Source of the DNA: Nitrospira sp.
GTDB taxonomy: Bacteria; Nitrospirota; Nitrospiria; Nitrospirales; Nitrospiraceae
Reading direction: 5' to 3'
Assembly: GCA_018242665.1 (NCBI GenBank)
Contig: JAFEBL010000010.1
Coordinates: forward strand, 146,206 to 210,205
Length of the DNA: 64,000 nt
Part shown: in pieces, positions 30,078 to 38,947 of the stretch
How positions within the stretch are numbered: position 1 is the first letter of the stretch
Layout: each line of letters begins with the position of its first letter
Position numbers and translations under genes: made by a program
The notes under the pieces: generated by a model
Told to the model about the DNA's origin: nothing
Seen by the model: the letters and a program-made list of their open reading frames with translations, nothing else
Databases searched by the model: none

Positions 30078-30458
30078 TTAGCCTTCCGGATGGGTCGAAC
30101 CGCGTGACCTGTTTCGTCGATGACGTCGCTCGAGCCACTCGATCAGCTCCAGTCGCAACAATCGATTCAACCGTTGCTGTGCGGCCTGGGGCAGGCGCTG
30201 GAACTCCACACCGAATTGATTGCCATGGACCCATTTGATGGTCCCGAGTTCGACCGGCACTGCTGGCGGTTCATTGTTGAGCCACATGCTGACGCGCACT
30301 TCGCTCCCGCAGAGCACTTCACGATCGCAGGTCACGGAACATCCCTTCAACGACAAGTTGGTCAACAGCCCTTCGCCGACAAACGGCGCGCCACCGAAGA
30401 TGACCGGATACTGTAAGGGGAACCGGTAGTAGGTTCGGACATACGGACGAGCTGCCAT
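30078..30458 (-). CDS. PilZ-domain protein
   Basis: A 126-residue protein, essentially one PilZ domain: an RxxxR-like start (RTYYRFPLQYPVIFGG), then TNLSLKGCSV in place of D/NxSxxG, and a closing VHGNQFGVEFQRLP. These motifs bind cyclic di-GMP in the family. A strong GGAGG precedes the ATG. The C-terminal tail is very basic (RRHRRNRSR). It may link the nearby sensor kinase to c-di-GMP control, which is inference. Confidence 0.85.
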   Translation of the reverse strand: MAARPYVRTYYRFPLQYPVIFGGAPFVGEGLLTNLSLKGCSVTCDREVLCGSEVRVSMWLNNEPPAVPVELGTIKWVHGNQFGVEFQRLPQAAQQRLNRLLRLELIEWLERRHRRNRSRGSTHPEG

Positions 30459-30884
30459 GGCCGCCTCCTTGTGGGCGGATACTATCGAGACAGCCGGTTG
30501 AACGGTATCCTACCTTGGAAGGGGGGAGGCGGAGTGGCTCACTAGGGGCTTCCGGCACTATAGCTTTTGTCTTGTCGATCAGTTATGAAAACGTGAAGGC
30601 TTGCCGCCGACAGTAACCTCTGACGATGAGGTGAGACAAATCATCTTCGAATCCAAATCTGCAACAGCTATGGTTTAGGTGATTTCTTTAGAGTTTCTAC
30701 AGCAGCCGCCGGAATCGTCTACTGCTCCATGTTACTCAATGCACTTCCGTCATGTATCGGGCTTCCGGACAGAGAAAAAGTATACGCACAAAAAAGTCAC
30801 AAAACTGCGGCACCATCCTTCACTTGCTCCAACTCCGTCTTGTTTGCGGATTTTTCAAAACTTCGGCATCCCAATCAAATCATT
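30459..30884. other. Intergenic region at the left edge of an AT-richer island
   Basis: About 426 bases without a supported gene. Base composition shifts here from GC-rich to much more AT-rich. A TTCGAATCC string at 30646-30654 resembles a tRNA T-loop, but no tRNA can be folded around it. No integrase or repeat is seen. Confidence 0.5.
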
Positions 30885-32825
30885 TCAATACTTGCACATC
30901 GCTATGGATTGAATGACCGCCTCAATCTCATGCCCTTTATCATCAAACTCTCCGTGGCGGTGAGAAGTCGTAGCATGGCATTCCGTAGCGAAAGTCACCC
31001 TTGTGGATTCAAAATCCTCCCTGATTCCCAGGATGGGAGCGCGCTTTGAACCTTCAAGGTGATCAGCCACGTAGGTTAGTAAGGAACTGGGATATACGAT
31101 GATACTATCCGATGCTTCGTCTCCGGGCGCCAACGTATACACCAGAAAATTTGTCTCAGGGACCGCCATCGTGGCCCCTGAGCTAAATGCCTGCTGCGCT
31201 CGGCTTATTGAAATTGCTGGCGCAAGAAATTGGATTGAGGCGAGAGAAACATTTTGCATAACAACCAGCCGATCCCGTAACACATTCTCGTACAAAAATC
31301 CGTGGAATATGGATCCTGCGCTATGCCCGACTAAATGAATCTTGTATCGTTCACCTGGAGTTGTTTCCATAGCGCTGAACAATTGATCAAGAAACAGTTT
31401 GGCTCCGCCGTTAGTCTTCGTAGCGCCCTCACACCGGCCCTTCATTTCGTTCCAAAATGCAGTGCGCACGGCAGGCGCCAGCTGTTTACCCATCCACTCT
31501 TGGCCTTCTCGCACAACCTTTCCCAGGCTTTCCTTGAACTTGCTCCAGGCATCCCCAAACTTGAATCCCGCAGGCCCCTTCTGATCATCTTCACTTCTCA
31601 GATATCCCATCAGGGACTCATCCCAACTACTCTCCCAAATGAACAGGTAGGGACAGATGCCCTGGCTCTTCGCGATTCCCCAGAGACGATCCGCAACCGT
31701 GGCAGCATATGTTTCTGAATTAAGCCCACCATGCGCATACAGCATGACGTGGTGATACCCGTCGTCCAATTTGGGGGTGGCAAGCACTCGCTGAGCCATT
31801 GCCGGCAACTGAGCAACGCTAGTAGTCAAGGAGCCGCTGGTAGAGAGCGCACCGCGGTCGTCCGTATTGATTAGATGGAATAAGATCTCAGGATTGCTGA
31901 AATCTAGACCATCAACGGAACTCCGAACCTGCGCATCTTTGCCAAGCGCAACGGTTGAACCGGCAAAGCCAGCCACAAACACGGTCGGGCGCCCCTTAGC
32001 ATCCTTCGTCTCGGGACCAGGTCTTGACACCCAGGCATCCTGCCGATGCTCCATCCAGTCCTCATAGTGCAACAGGGCAAGACCATTCCTTCCCCATTTT
32101 CGGCCCCAGGAATTCTGGATAATAAAACCATGCGGTGTATAGCCGACGATCGCAAAAGCATGGAGACCTTTTGACCTGGATGCAAACGGAATAGTCGGAT
32201 AGGCGATACCGCGACGCACCCTTAAATTCTTCTGATCCCAGCCGTCGTGAACCCAAGCTGACGCCAGAACGGCATCTCCTTCGATTAGTGCCGCCTGCAT
32301 GTTCCCAACATCGCTATCTACGAGCCGATAGTACGCACCTATGGGATGCCGTTTCGCCTCCTCCGCTCTCTCTACGGTGAAGGCTCTGTCCGTAATCCAC
32401 AGCCCGGCTTTCGTGAGTTTCCCTTTTGACGACCACACCGCTTCCGAAGCTACTCCATGATGATGCCAACCCTTCATGGCGCCCCGAGGACTGGTCCCAT
32501 CATAGTGTTCGCCTTTCCACTCATCGTACCGCTTGGCAATCTCATACAACATCCGGGCGCTGACCTGGCTGAATTGCCTTGGGCGGCGATTTATGTCACG
32601 CGCACGTAGGCTGACATTGATCACGGTAGCCAATGCGAACCCTACGCAGGCGCCTTCCCTCCCCTGATCGAGCACGGGGATACCAGTAAGTGGCTTTTTG
32701 GCTTCCGGGAGCAGCGTGAGGCTCGGTGCAAAGATGTAATCCCGGGCATCTGAATCATCTGCGCGCACATCCAAGGTACGTAGCCGCGTATCCTTGTTCC
32801 CTCCAGGAAATCGAATGACAGGCAT
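30885..32825 (-). CDS. Papain-like cysteine peptidase fused to an alpha/beta serine hydrolase
   Basis: A 646-residue two-domain protein. Residues 1-270 match C1-type peptidases: VLDQGREGACVGFA gives oxyanion Gln54 and nucleophile Cys60, GLHAFAIVGYT gives His222, and IIQNSWGRKWG gives Asn238. Residues 280-646 look like an alpha/beta hydrolase: MLYAHGGLNS (oxyanion-type HGG), HLVGHSAGS with nucleophile Ser502, and a late His region (TSHRHGEFDD). No signal peptide is seen; the N-terminus begins MPVIRFPGGN. The ATG has GAGAGG upstream. The fusion of the two hydrolytic domains is unusual. It lies in an AT-richer segment, with a membrane-protein gene 488 bases upstream on the same strand. Substrate and role are unknown. 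Confidence 0.8.
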   Translation of the reverse strand: MPVIRFPGGNKDTRLRTLDVRADDSDARDYIFAPSLTLLPEAKKPLTGIPVLDQGREGACVGFALATVINVSLRARDINRRPRQFSQVSARMLYEIAKRYDEWKGEHYDGTSPRGAMKGWHHHGVASEAVWSSKGKLTKAGLWITDRAFTVERAEEAKRHPIGAYYRLVDSDVGNMQAALIEGDAVLASAWVHDGWDQKNLRVRRGIAYPTIPFASRSKGLHAFAIVGYTPHGFIIQNSWGRKWGRNGLALLHYEDWMEHRQDAWVSRPGPETKDAKGRPTVFVAGFAGSTVALGKDAQVRSSVDGLDFSNPEILFHLINTDDRGALSTSGSLTTSVAQLPAMAQRVLATPKLDDGYHHVMLYAHGGLNSETYAATVADRLWGIAKSQGICPYLFIWESSWDESLMGYLRSEDDQKGPAGFKFGDAWSKFKESLGKVVREGQEWMGKQLAPAVRTAFWNEMKGRCEGATKTNGGAKLFLDQLFSAMETTPGERYKIHLVGHSAGSIFHGFLYENVLRDRLVVMQNVSLASIQFLAPAISISRAQQAFSSGATMAVPETNFLVYTLAPGDEASDSIIVYPSSLLTYVADHLEGSKRAPILGIREDFESTRVTFATECHATTSHRHGEFDDKGHEIEAVIQSIAMCKY

Positions 32826-33313
32826 TGCAACAACCTCTCTTCCTCATAGATTCTTCACTTGACCAACATGCCAAGATCGATATCACTAGAGTCGGGAAAT
32901 TAAAAACTTGTGCCTCAGTACGTGCAGTTATAATTCTCTCTGCCACCTCGCTAGAAAATGATGGCATTGCAACATAAAGGTGAAATGAGGGCTTCCGCCG
33001 CCACCGCCGATAGGAATGGGATAATGGATTGGCATAGTGGCCTGCAGAGCAGATCGTGAATCGCATCGACAAACTCACAAGAGCACACCGTCGGAGATGT
33101 TGATGGCAACTCGGCGCTGGCCCTAAAACTTGATATACCGGGAGACACCGTACACCCTTCTCCGGCTAACTGTAATGCCTACCTGAATCAACCGGGGCTG
33201 CTAGATCTTGGCAGAACACCATCTTCAAGCTATAGGCAGCCACCGGCTATTTCCCTGAGTATATTACTTCGGAGTAGACAGCGTCCCCTTTCTCTATCTG
33301 CCAGTTTAAGCGA
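32826..33313. other. Intergenic region within the island
   Basis: About 488 bases between two minus-strand genes. It must carry the start signals of the peptidase/hydrolase gene, whose GAGAGG ribosome site lies just right of 32825. I could not identify a clear promoter, and possible reading frames here look random in composition. A decayed gene cannot be excluded. Confidence 0.4.
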
Positions 33314-34696
33314 CTATTTCTCTTTCTTGACGATGGAATTGGCCACCATTTCGACCGCACGGTCCAAGAGGGCAAAAAATACATCAATGCTAAAACCAAA
33401 CAAGAACGAGACCCCGAATAAGGTAGTGTTCCAGGAATACACGCCTGGCGCCTTCGGCTGCGAATCTCCAAACACCCAAGATATGCTGACGCCAGCCAAA
33501 ATCCCTAAAGAGAATCGCATGAGCAAACGTTCAAATGATGGATCTGGCACAAGCGGATTCAGAATCCCCCTCATCTGAAAAACCACCGCTCCCAAAAGAC
33601 CATACATGGCCGGCAATACCCAGATTCCGAGCATTGCTGTCAACTTCTGGCACTGGTAAATTAAAGATGAGAGTGTATATCCGCCTGATGAGGTCACTTG
33701 CACAGAATCACTCCTATCTTTCGGCACGGTCGGACCAATGTAACCCACCCCCAAATGATACAGGAACTCCACGAGTTGCCTTTGTTTATTGATAAGCTTT
33801 TCAACAGGTCCAGACTCCTCGCTCTGACCCTTGCCGTGAGTAAGAGATAGCAGCTTTTGCTGTGAACCAAGTTTTCCAGTGACTCTACTGCTGTCGTCCT
33901 TGGCGATAGAAGACTGCTCTCTTAGCGACTCTGCCGATTCGTAATTTCCCCCCTTATACACATATCCTTTATCTTTGCCTTCGCTTCCACCCACAGCTGG
34001 ATAGCTACTTCCCTCCGACGCTCCGCGCGTAAACCATGAGTGTATCCACGAAGATATATTGCTCACAGGATGTGATGTCTCATTGATCAATTCAAGCGAG
34101 AGCGGCAAGTAGGTAATCCATTGATCGTTAATTTTTAATAGATCCACGTAGTGCTTCAAGTAAGGTTCAAATATCACCTCATCTTGATCTTTCTTGTCCG
34201 CCTGCCTTTGCCTTTCGTGTTTTTCGTTTTTTTCAGTAAGGCCAAATAAATCTTGATGGTTCTTGAAAGTAAATCTGAACAACCGTTCGGCTTTGTCGAT
34301 GGCATTTTGTGACTGAATATCGCGAAGTGCTAGGAGCAATGAGTTAGCCTGACTGTACAACTGCGTGTAATAAGCTGTAGCGACGACAACCGCGACAGCA
34401 AAGAATGAAAATAACGTGCGGGTTATTCGACCTGTTATCGAAATAGGAAAGGGTTGCCAATCTGACCCTAAGTCTTTGAGGGTAACCGGAGCAATCGCCT
34501 GAATCGATTCGTTCAAAGCCGACGCCAGTGCCACGGCAAGCTCTTCATCCCCCTCGCTATCGACAGATCCCGAAGTTGCACGCGCCAGAGCCTCTGCTAG
34601 TGCCTTGCTGGGCAGGCGTCCTGATCTGGCAGCATAGGCTAGAACTAAGCGCGCATCAGAAATTAAGGTCGTCAAACTACCATTTTGGTTAGTCAT
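33314..34696 (-). CDS. Membrane protein of unknown function
   Basis: A 460-residue protein. Residues 1-90 are soluble; one membrane helix lies at about 94-112 (TLFSFFAVAVVVATAYYT). A polar region of about 230 residues follows, with a charged stretch (EKNEKHERQRQADKKDQDE) and a Gly/Ser-rich part. Three hydrophobic helices sit near the C-terminus (about 345-368, 385-405 and 418-442), followed by a basic end (KKEK). I recognise no family. It is in the AT-richer island, upstream of the peptidase/hydrolase fusion on the same strand, and might anchor or be a target of it. Confidence 0.65.
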   Translation of the reverse strand: MTNQNGSLTTLISDARLVLAYAARSGRLPSKALAEALARATSGSVDSEGDEELAVALASALNESIQAIAPVTLKDLGSDWQPFPISITGRITRTLFSFFAVAVVVATAYYTQLYSQANSLLLALRDIQSQNAIDKAERLFRFTFKNHQDLFGLTEKNEKHERQRQADKKDQDEVIFEPYLKHYVDLLKINDQWITYLPLSLELINETSHPVSNISSWIHSWFTRGASEGSSYPAVGGSEGKDKGYVYKGGNYESAESLREQSSIAKDDSSRVTGKLGSQQKLLSLTHGKGQSEESGPVEKLINKQRQLVEFLYHLGVGYIGPTVPKDRSDSVQVTSSGGYTLSSLIYQCQKLTAMLGIWVLPAMYGLLGAVVFQMRGILNPLVPDPSFERLLMRFSLGILAGVSISWVFGDSQPKAPGVYSWNTTLFGVSFLFGFSIDVFFALLDRAVEMVANSIVKKEK

Positions 34697-34760
34697 TACT
34701 AACGTTCCAATTCCCCTGCCCCAAGGCTAGTTCCGCTCGAAGTTCTTCCCCTAGACATAT

Positions 34761-34970
34761 CTAACCCCGAACTCCATAGACAGGACCGTACGGCGAAGGA
34801 CAAATACACATTGTTCCTGGGGGTCCCGGAGGTTGAGCCCAGCACCAAAAATTTGGCGTGTAACAAACCGTGCCTGGAGGATGGGGAGGAACCTGAGCTA
34901 ACGCTAGGTCACCAGAACAAGGAAACAGCACTATGAAACCAAACACCAGAAACAAACGCATAAGCTTCAT
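34761..34970 (-). CDS. Small secreted Pro/Cys-rich protein
   Basis: A 69-residue protein: a clear signal peptide (MKLMRLFLVFGFIVLFPCSG) with a likely cut after ALA, then a mature peptide of about 43 residues rich in Pro, Gly, Trp and Cys. It contains two similar units, PPHPPGTVCYTPNFWCW and PPGPPGTMCICPSPYG. The ATG at 34970 is preferred because the signal peptide starts there; an in-frame ATG at 34997 would add nine polar residues. Function unknown. Confidence 0.55.
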   Translation of the reverse strand: MKLMRLFLVFGFIVLFPCSGDLALAQVPPHPPGTVCYTPNFWCWAQPPGPPGTMCICPSPYGPVYGVRG

Positions 34971-34997
34971 TTTGGATTTGTCTCCTAGCGAACGCAT

Positions 34998-35397
34998 TGA
35001 TGAGATTGTCCATGATTGTTCACCGCCTTAACGAGGAACATCATGTCTTAACTCCAAGCACCACACAGCTCTAATGGTAGAACAGCGTGACGTCTACAGA
35101 CCAAATTTGTAGATCATTAACTACGTATCCGCAATACGTCCAAACGGCCCTACTGCATCCCGAAATACCATCATTTTTAACTGTGTGCACTACCGACAGA
35201 TGCCTGCGCATGGTTGATGACGTTTTTGCAGTACAACTAGAACTGGGTTGGTCAAAGAGGTAGAGAGATTTTGTTAGCGAAGACGGATAAGTTTGGATGA
35301 GTCGCGGGATGCAGGCCTGACAAATCGGCAGGAGGATTTTCACGGGGAAAGGGAATCGATGGAGAGACACTCTTACCGCTGAGGCTGACTTGAGAGG
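34998..35397. other. Intergenic region at the right edge of the island
   Basis: About 400 bases. A tRNA D-arm-like string (GCTCTAATGGTAGAAC, around 35070-35085) is followed by a TCTACA...TGTAGA hairpin at about 35091-35111, but a whole tRNA cannot be built. I see no gene; composition returns to GC-rich at the right end. Confidence 0.4.
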
Positions 35398-36660
35398 CTA
35401 CGGCATCTTGATCGACGACGGCAGCGCGCGAGCGGTCTCACTAGCCGCTCGATTCCGAAACCACGCCGTGCCTGCCGCCAATATTCCCATCACCACGCCG
35501 ATCCCGATGACACTAGGGACGGAACCAAACCACTCGGCAACCCACCCGAACACGGTCATGCCGAGCATGGAGGTCGCCGTGGCGGCTGCTGTGTACACAG
35601 CCATGACCCGCCCGACCATTCCCGGCGGCGACACCTCCTGAATGATGCCCCAGGCAATCGGGGTCCAGGTTCCGAATCCGATTCCGACACAAACGACGAG
35701 CACCGACGCGATGCGCACATGTTGCGTCCACGTCAGGCCGATCAAGGCCAGCCCGGCGAGGGCGCAGGAAAGCAAGATCACCGACAGTCGGCGCGAAAGG
35801 CTCCAAGCGCTCATGCGCACCAACCCGAAGGACGCGAGGAGGAATCCCGCCCCGAGCCACGACCAGAGATACCCGATCTCCACCGGTCCAAGTCCGAGGA
35901 GATGGCGGCCGAATACGGGAAACAGAGTGGTGAACGCGCCACTGGCGAAGGTATAGATCGACGCGAGGACAATCAGGACAAGAACGGTGTGATGACTCAG
36001 AAATGCCCACCGTAAACCATCGAGCGCGTGCCCGAAGAAGCTTCCCCTCCCCTCGCCCATTGCGGGTTTCCGCTCCGCGTCACGCAATCGGATCGGCAAC
36101 AGGCAGGCCGCCGAAGCAAAATATGTCGCCGCATTGACGCACAGGACATCCTGCGAACCGGAAAAGGCAATGCCGAGTCCGCTGGCAGCGGGGCCGAGGA
36201 TGATGCCGATACTGGTCGTACTCTGGAGCAGCGCATTCGCGGCGGTGAACTGCGGGCGGCCGACCATGAAGGGAATGACGGACGAGAGCGTAGGCACAAA
36301 CAACGCCGTGGCCACGCCATACAGAAACGTCAGCAGATAGAGCGATTCGACCGTGAAGTGCTCGACCGACACCAGGCAGGGAATGACGCCGATCAGTATG
36401 CCCCGCGCCACATCGCTGCCGATCAGGATCACTTTCTTCGAGCAACGATCGACGACGACACCGATGAATGGGCCGAAGAGAATCGGCGGCACGGTCAGCA
36501 ACAGCCCGATGACGGTGGTTTTGATGGGGGACCCGGTCACGGCGTAGACAAACCAGAGTAAGGCCAGCTTGCTCACGCCTTCCGCGATCTGGGACAGCAC
36601 TTGACTCCACCAGATGAAGCGGAAGTCTCGCGTCAGGAGCCATCGAGGGGCGTCAACCAT
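35398..36660 (-). CDS. MFS exporter (EntS-like), copy 1
   Basis: A 420-residue major facilitator with about 12 membrane helices. The N-terminal pattern (RDFRFIWWSQVLSQIAEGVSKLALLWFVY, then PPILFGPFIGVVVDRCSKK as the helix 2-3 loop) is typical of the enterobactin-exporter-like MFS group. The ATG at 36660 is chosen because the upstream 35 residues are not shared with the neighbouring copy. The substrate is unknown. The second copy at 36817 lies upstream on the same strand, is the same length and shares the motifs, so this is a tandem duplication. Confidence 0.85.
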   Translation of the reverse strand: MVDAPRWLLTRDFRFIWWSQVLSQIAEGVSKLALLWFVYAVTGSPIKTTVIGLLLTVPPILFGPFIGVVVDRCSKKVILIGSDVARGILIGVIPCLVSVEHFTVESLYLLTFLYGVATALFVPTLSSVIPFMVGRPQFTAANALLQSTTSIGIILGPAASGLGIAFSGSQDVLCVNAATYFASAACLLPIRLRDAERKPAMGEGRGSFFGHALDGLRWAFLSHHTVLVLIVLASIYTFASGAFTTLFPVFGRHLLGLGPVEIGYLWSWLGAGFLLASFGLVRMSAWSLSRRLSVILLSCALAGLALIGLTWTQHVRIASVLVVCVGIGFGTWTPIAWGIIQEVSPPGMVGRVMAVYTAAATATSMLGMTVFGWVAEWFGSVPSVIGIGVVMGILAAGTAWFRNRAASETARALPSSIKMP

Positions 36661-36816
36661 GGCGCCAGTATAAACGTTTGCGCGAGGGGAGGAATCAACA
36701 GGAAGGGCTGTCGAGGGATGTGGTTTCACGCATGGTCTCTCCAGTTGCCATTCGCGGCGGCGCACTCTGCGTCAGGATGCGCCTGAAGATACGACGGCGG
36801 CCTGCTCCACATCTGC

Positions 36817-38079
36817 TTAGGCGCGCACGGCAGGCACGAAACAGACTCGCTGAGCACAGCAGACGGCCACGGCTGCCGTGAGTAGTAAGACCGATCCCAA
36901 GCCGATCAGACTCGCAGCAGGTCCCATCGCGTCTGCCACCCACCCGAACCCTGTCATCCCTGCCATGGCCGACGCCATGGAGCCTACGCTGAACGTGGTG
37001 AGGACCCGGCCGATCAGATGTTCAGGCGTCACTTCCTGCAACAAGGCCCAGACGATCGGGTTGAGCACGGCTGTGCTGCCGCCGACGATGATGACGATAC
37101 CTGCCGCCAACAACGGCGTCTCCAGTAGGCTCAGGCTGCAGACGGCAAGACCACCGATGGTCATGCCGCGAACCACGATACGCAATCCGCCTTGCATATC
37201 GCTCTGTTTCTTCAGCGCCAACCAAGTCGATGCGGCCAGCATGCCGACGCCAAGCGCAGACCACAACCAGCCCAATTGCACCGGGCCTACCTGCAGAAAC
37301 TCCTTGGCATACACCGGCAGGATAAAGACGAAGGCACTCACTCCTAAATTGTAGAGTGACGAAATGATGACCAACGTCAAAACCATGGATTGCTGTGAAA
37401 ACACAAAACGAAATCCGGCAAGGAGTTCCTCCAGGACCGAGGAAGTCCGGTCGCTCGCTCTGGGCTGGGCGGCCGCAAAGCGAATGGGCATCAGGCAGAA
37501 GGCGGACATGAGGAACGTGGCCGAATTCACGAACAAGACGTTTTGCGCATCGATGAGGGCGATCATGATGCCGCTGATGGCCGGCCCAAGCAGCATCCCG
37601 ATGTTGTTCGTACCTTGAATGAGCGCATTCGCCGACATCAGCTCGGAGGGCCGCACCAACAGCGGCACGGCGGACACCAGCGCGGGACCGAAGACGGTGG
37701 AGACCACGGAGGTGAGAAAAATCAACCCATAGAGGCCTTCGATAGAAAGCTGATGCATGGCATAGAGCGTCGGGATGAGTAACGTGAGGAGCGCACGCGC
37801 AAGATCAACCCATACCATCACGGCCTTCTTCGGCAATCGATCCAGGTACACGCCGATCAGCGGTCCAAACAGCAGCGGAGGAATGGTTTGCAGCAAGCCA
37901 ACCATCGTCATCTTCATGGCCGAGCCGGTCAGCTCATACACGAACCAGAGGAGTGCCACCTTGTTGAGGCCCTCGCCGATCTGCGAGGTTGTCTGGCCCC
38001 ACCACAATAATCCGAAGTCTCTGGTGTGAATCAGGCGCCACCCGCGACTGACCTGTGAAGGGGAATGATGGTCGGACAT
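36817..38079 (-). CDS. MFS exporter (EntS-like), copy 2
   Basis: A 420-residue major facilitator, paralogue of the gene just downstream. It shares LLWWGQTTSQIGEGLNKVAL, PPLLFGPLIGVYLDRLPKK and the interior GPAISGIMIAL-type helix. The ATG at 38079 lies ten bases from GGAGG; an in-frame TTG is too close to it. The copies have diverged over most of their length, so they probably export different small molecules. The order copy 2 then copy 1 on the minus strand, with 156 bases between, suggests joint or staggered transcription. Confidence 0.85.
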   Translation of the reverse strand: MSDHHSPSQVSRGWRLIHTRDFGLLWWGQTTSQIGEGLNKVALLWFVYELTGSAMKMTMVGLLQTIPPLLFGPLIGVYLDRLPKKAVMVWVDLARALLTLLIPTLYAMHQLSIEGLYGLIFLTSVVSTVFGPALVSAVPLLVRPSELMSANALIQGTNNIGMLLGPAISGIMIALIDAQNVLFVNSATFLMSAFCLMPIRFAAAQPRASDRTSSVLEELLAGFRFVFSQQSMVLTLVIISSLYNLGVSAFVFILPVYAKEFLQVGPVQLGWLWSALGVGMLAASTWLALKKQSDMQGGLRIVVRGMTIGGLAVCSLSLLETPLLAAGIVIIVGGSTAVLNPIVWALLQEVTPEHLIGRVLTTFSVGSMASAMAGMTGFGWVADAMGPAASLIGLGSVLLLTAAVAVCCAQRVCFVPAVRA

Positions 38080-38357
38080 GATGGCCAATCCTCCTGGGCG
38101 CGACGAAACGGGTTGGTCATGGACGTGCGCGCTCTAGGCGCTGGAACCATGTTACCGATTCCTGCCGGACAACCGCCCTAGGGAAGGCCCTGGCGGCGCA
38201 TCGACAGATACCCAGTCCTCCCCCCTTTCGCATCTGCCGAATGCCCGGCGCGCCTTGATCGCCGCACTGGACGCGTCCATTCGGAAGGCCTTTCTTAAGA
38301 TTCTCCTTCGCCCGTCCGACACAGGAAGGGGAATCCCAATTCTCGTAAGGAGGCAAC

Positions 38358-38732
38358 ATGTCGAAGATCGTCGAACAGATCGAGAAGGCCATCGGGGCGC
38401 ACGGAGCATGGAAGGTCAAGCTGCGACAGAACATCGACGGGACGCTCGCATTGGTCCCTGCCGAAGTGGGAGTGGATAACCGGTGTGAGTTCGGAAAGTG
38501 GCTTTACAGTCTGGCCGGGACACCAGTCGCCAACGATCCCCGCTATAAGGAGATCCTTGAGCTCCACAAGGCCTTTCACAAAATTGCGGCAACCGTGGTG
38601 ACGAAGGTACAGGCCGGCGACAAAGCAGGAGCGGAAGCGTCGATCGGACTGAAGGGCGACTATACCGTGGCATCGGCCACGCTCACGGCAAAAATGATGG
38701 AGTGGAAGAAAACGTCGACGAAGGCAGCCTGA
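38358..38732 (+). CDS. Stand-alone CZB (chemoreceptor zinc-binding) protein
   Basis: A 124-residue soluble protein consisting of one CZB domain. The expected 3-His/1-Cys zinc site is visible: His15 (AHGAWK), Cys43 in the signature CEFGKWLY, and His70 and His74 (LHKAFH). AAGGAGG precedes the ATG. In other bacteria CZB domains sense zinc or hypochlorous acid when fused to chemoreceptors or diguanylate cyclases; here no output domain is attached. It is followed by a perfect inverted repeat and then by a receiver/RND-pump cluster. Confidence 0.88.
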   Translation: MSKIVEQIEKAIGAHGAWKVKLRQNIDGTLALVPAEVGVDNRCEFGKWLYSLAGTPVANDPRYKEILELHKAFHKIAATVVTKVQAGDKAGAEASIGLKGDYTVASATLTAKMMEWKKTSTKAA

Positions 38733-38751
38733 GTACCACCGGCCCCAGGCT

Positions 38752-38788
38752 CTGGAGAAATTCCTCACGCACTGGGGAATTTCTCCAG
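38752..38788 (+). terminator. Perfect 13-bp inverted repeat after the CZB gene
   Basis: CTGGAGAAATTCC at 38752-38764 is exactly complementary to 38776-38788, with an 11-base loop. It starts 20 bases after the CZB stop codon. There is no T-run after it, so it is either a weak terminator, an RNA-stability hairpin or a protein-binding palindrome between the CZB gene and the receiver/RND cluster. Confidence 0.5.
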
Positions 38789-38947
38789 AACGTTCTCGCC
38801 GCAACGACCGGGCGCTCACCCATATCCATCTGACGGTGACGCGCCGAACTGATTGGCGTGGTTGAGGTTTTTGATTTTCACTCCGGTTCTCGCGCCGCCT
38901 GGAATGACCTCTGCAGTGCCATGAACCCAATTATCGGGTAGGAATCC

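Noticed and set aside
30646..30654. TTCGAATCC string resembling a tRNA T-loop at the left edge of the island
   Set aside because: The flanks do not pair and there is no tRNA body; a nine-base match is easily random.
35065..35115. tRNA-like D-arm and hairpin at the right edge of the island
   Set aside because: No acceptor stem, anticodon stem of proper size or T-arm can be built, so it is not called a tRNA or attachment site.
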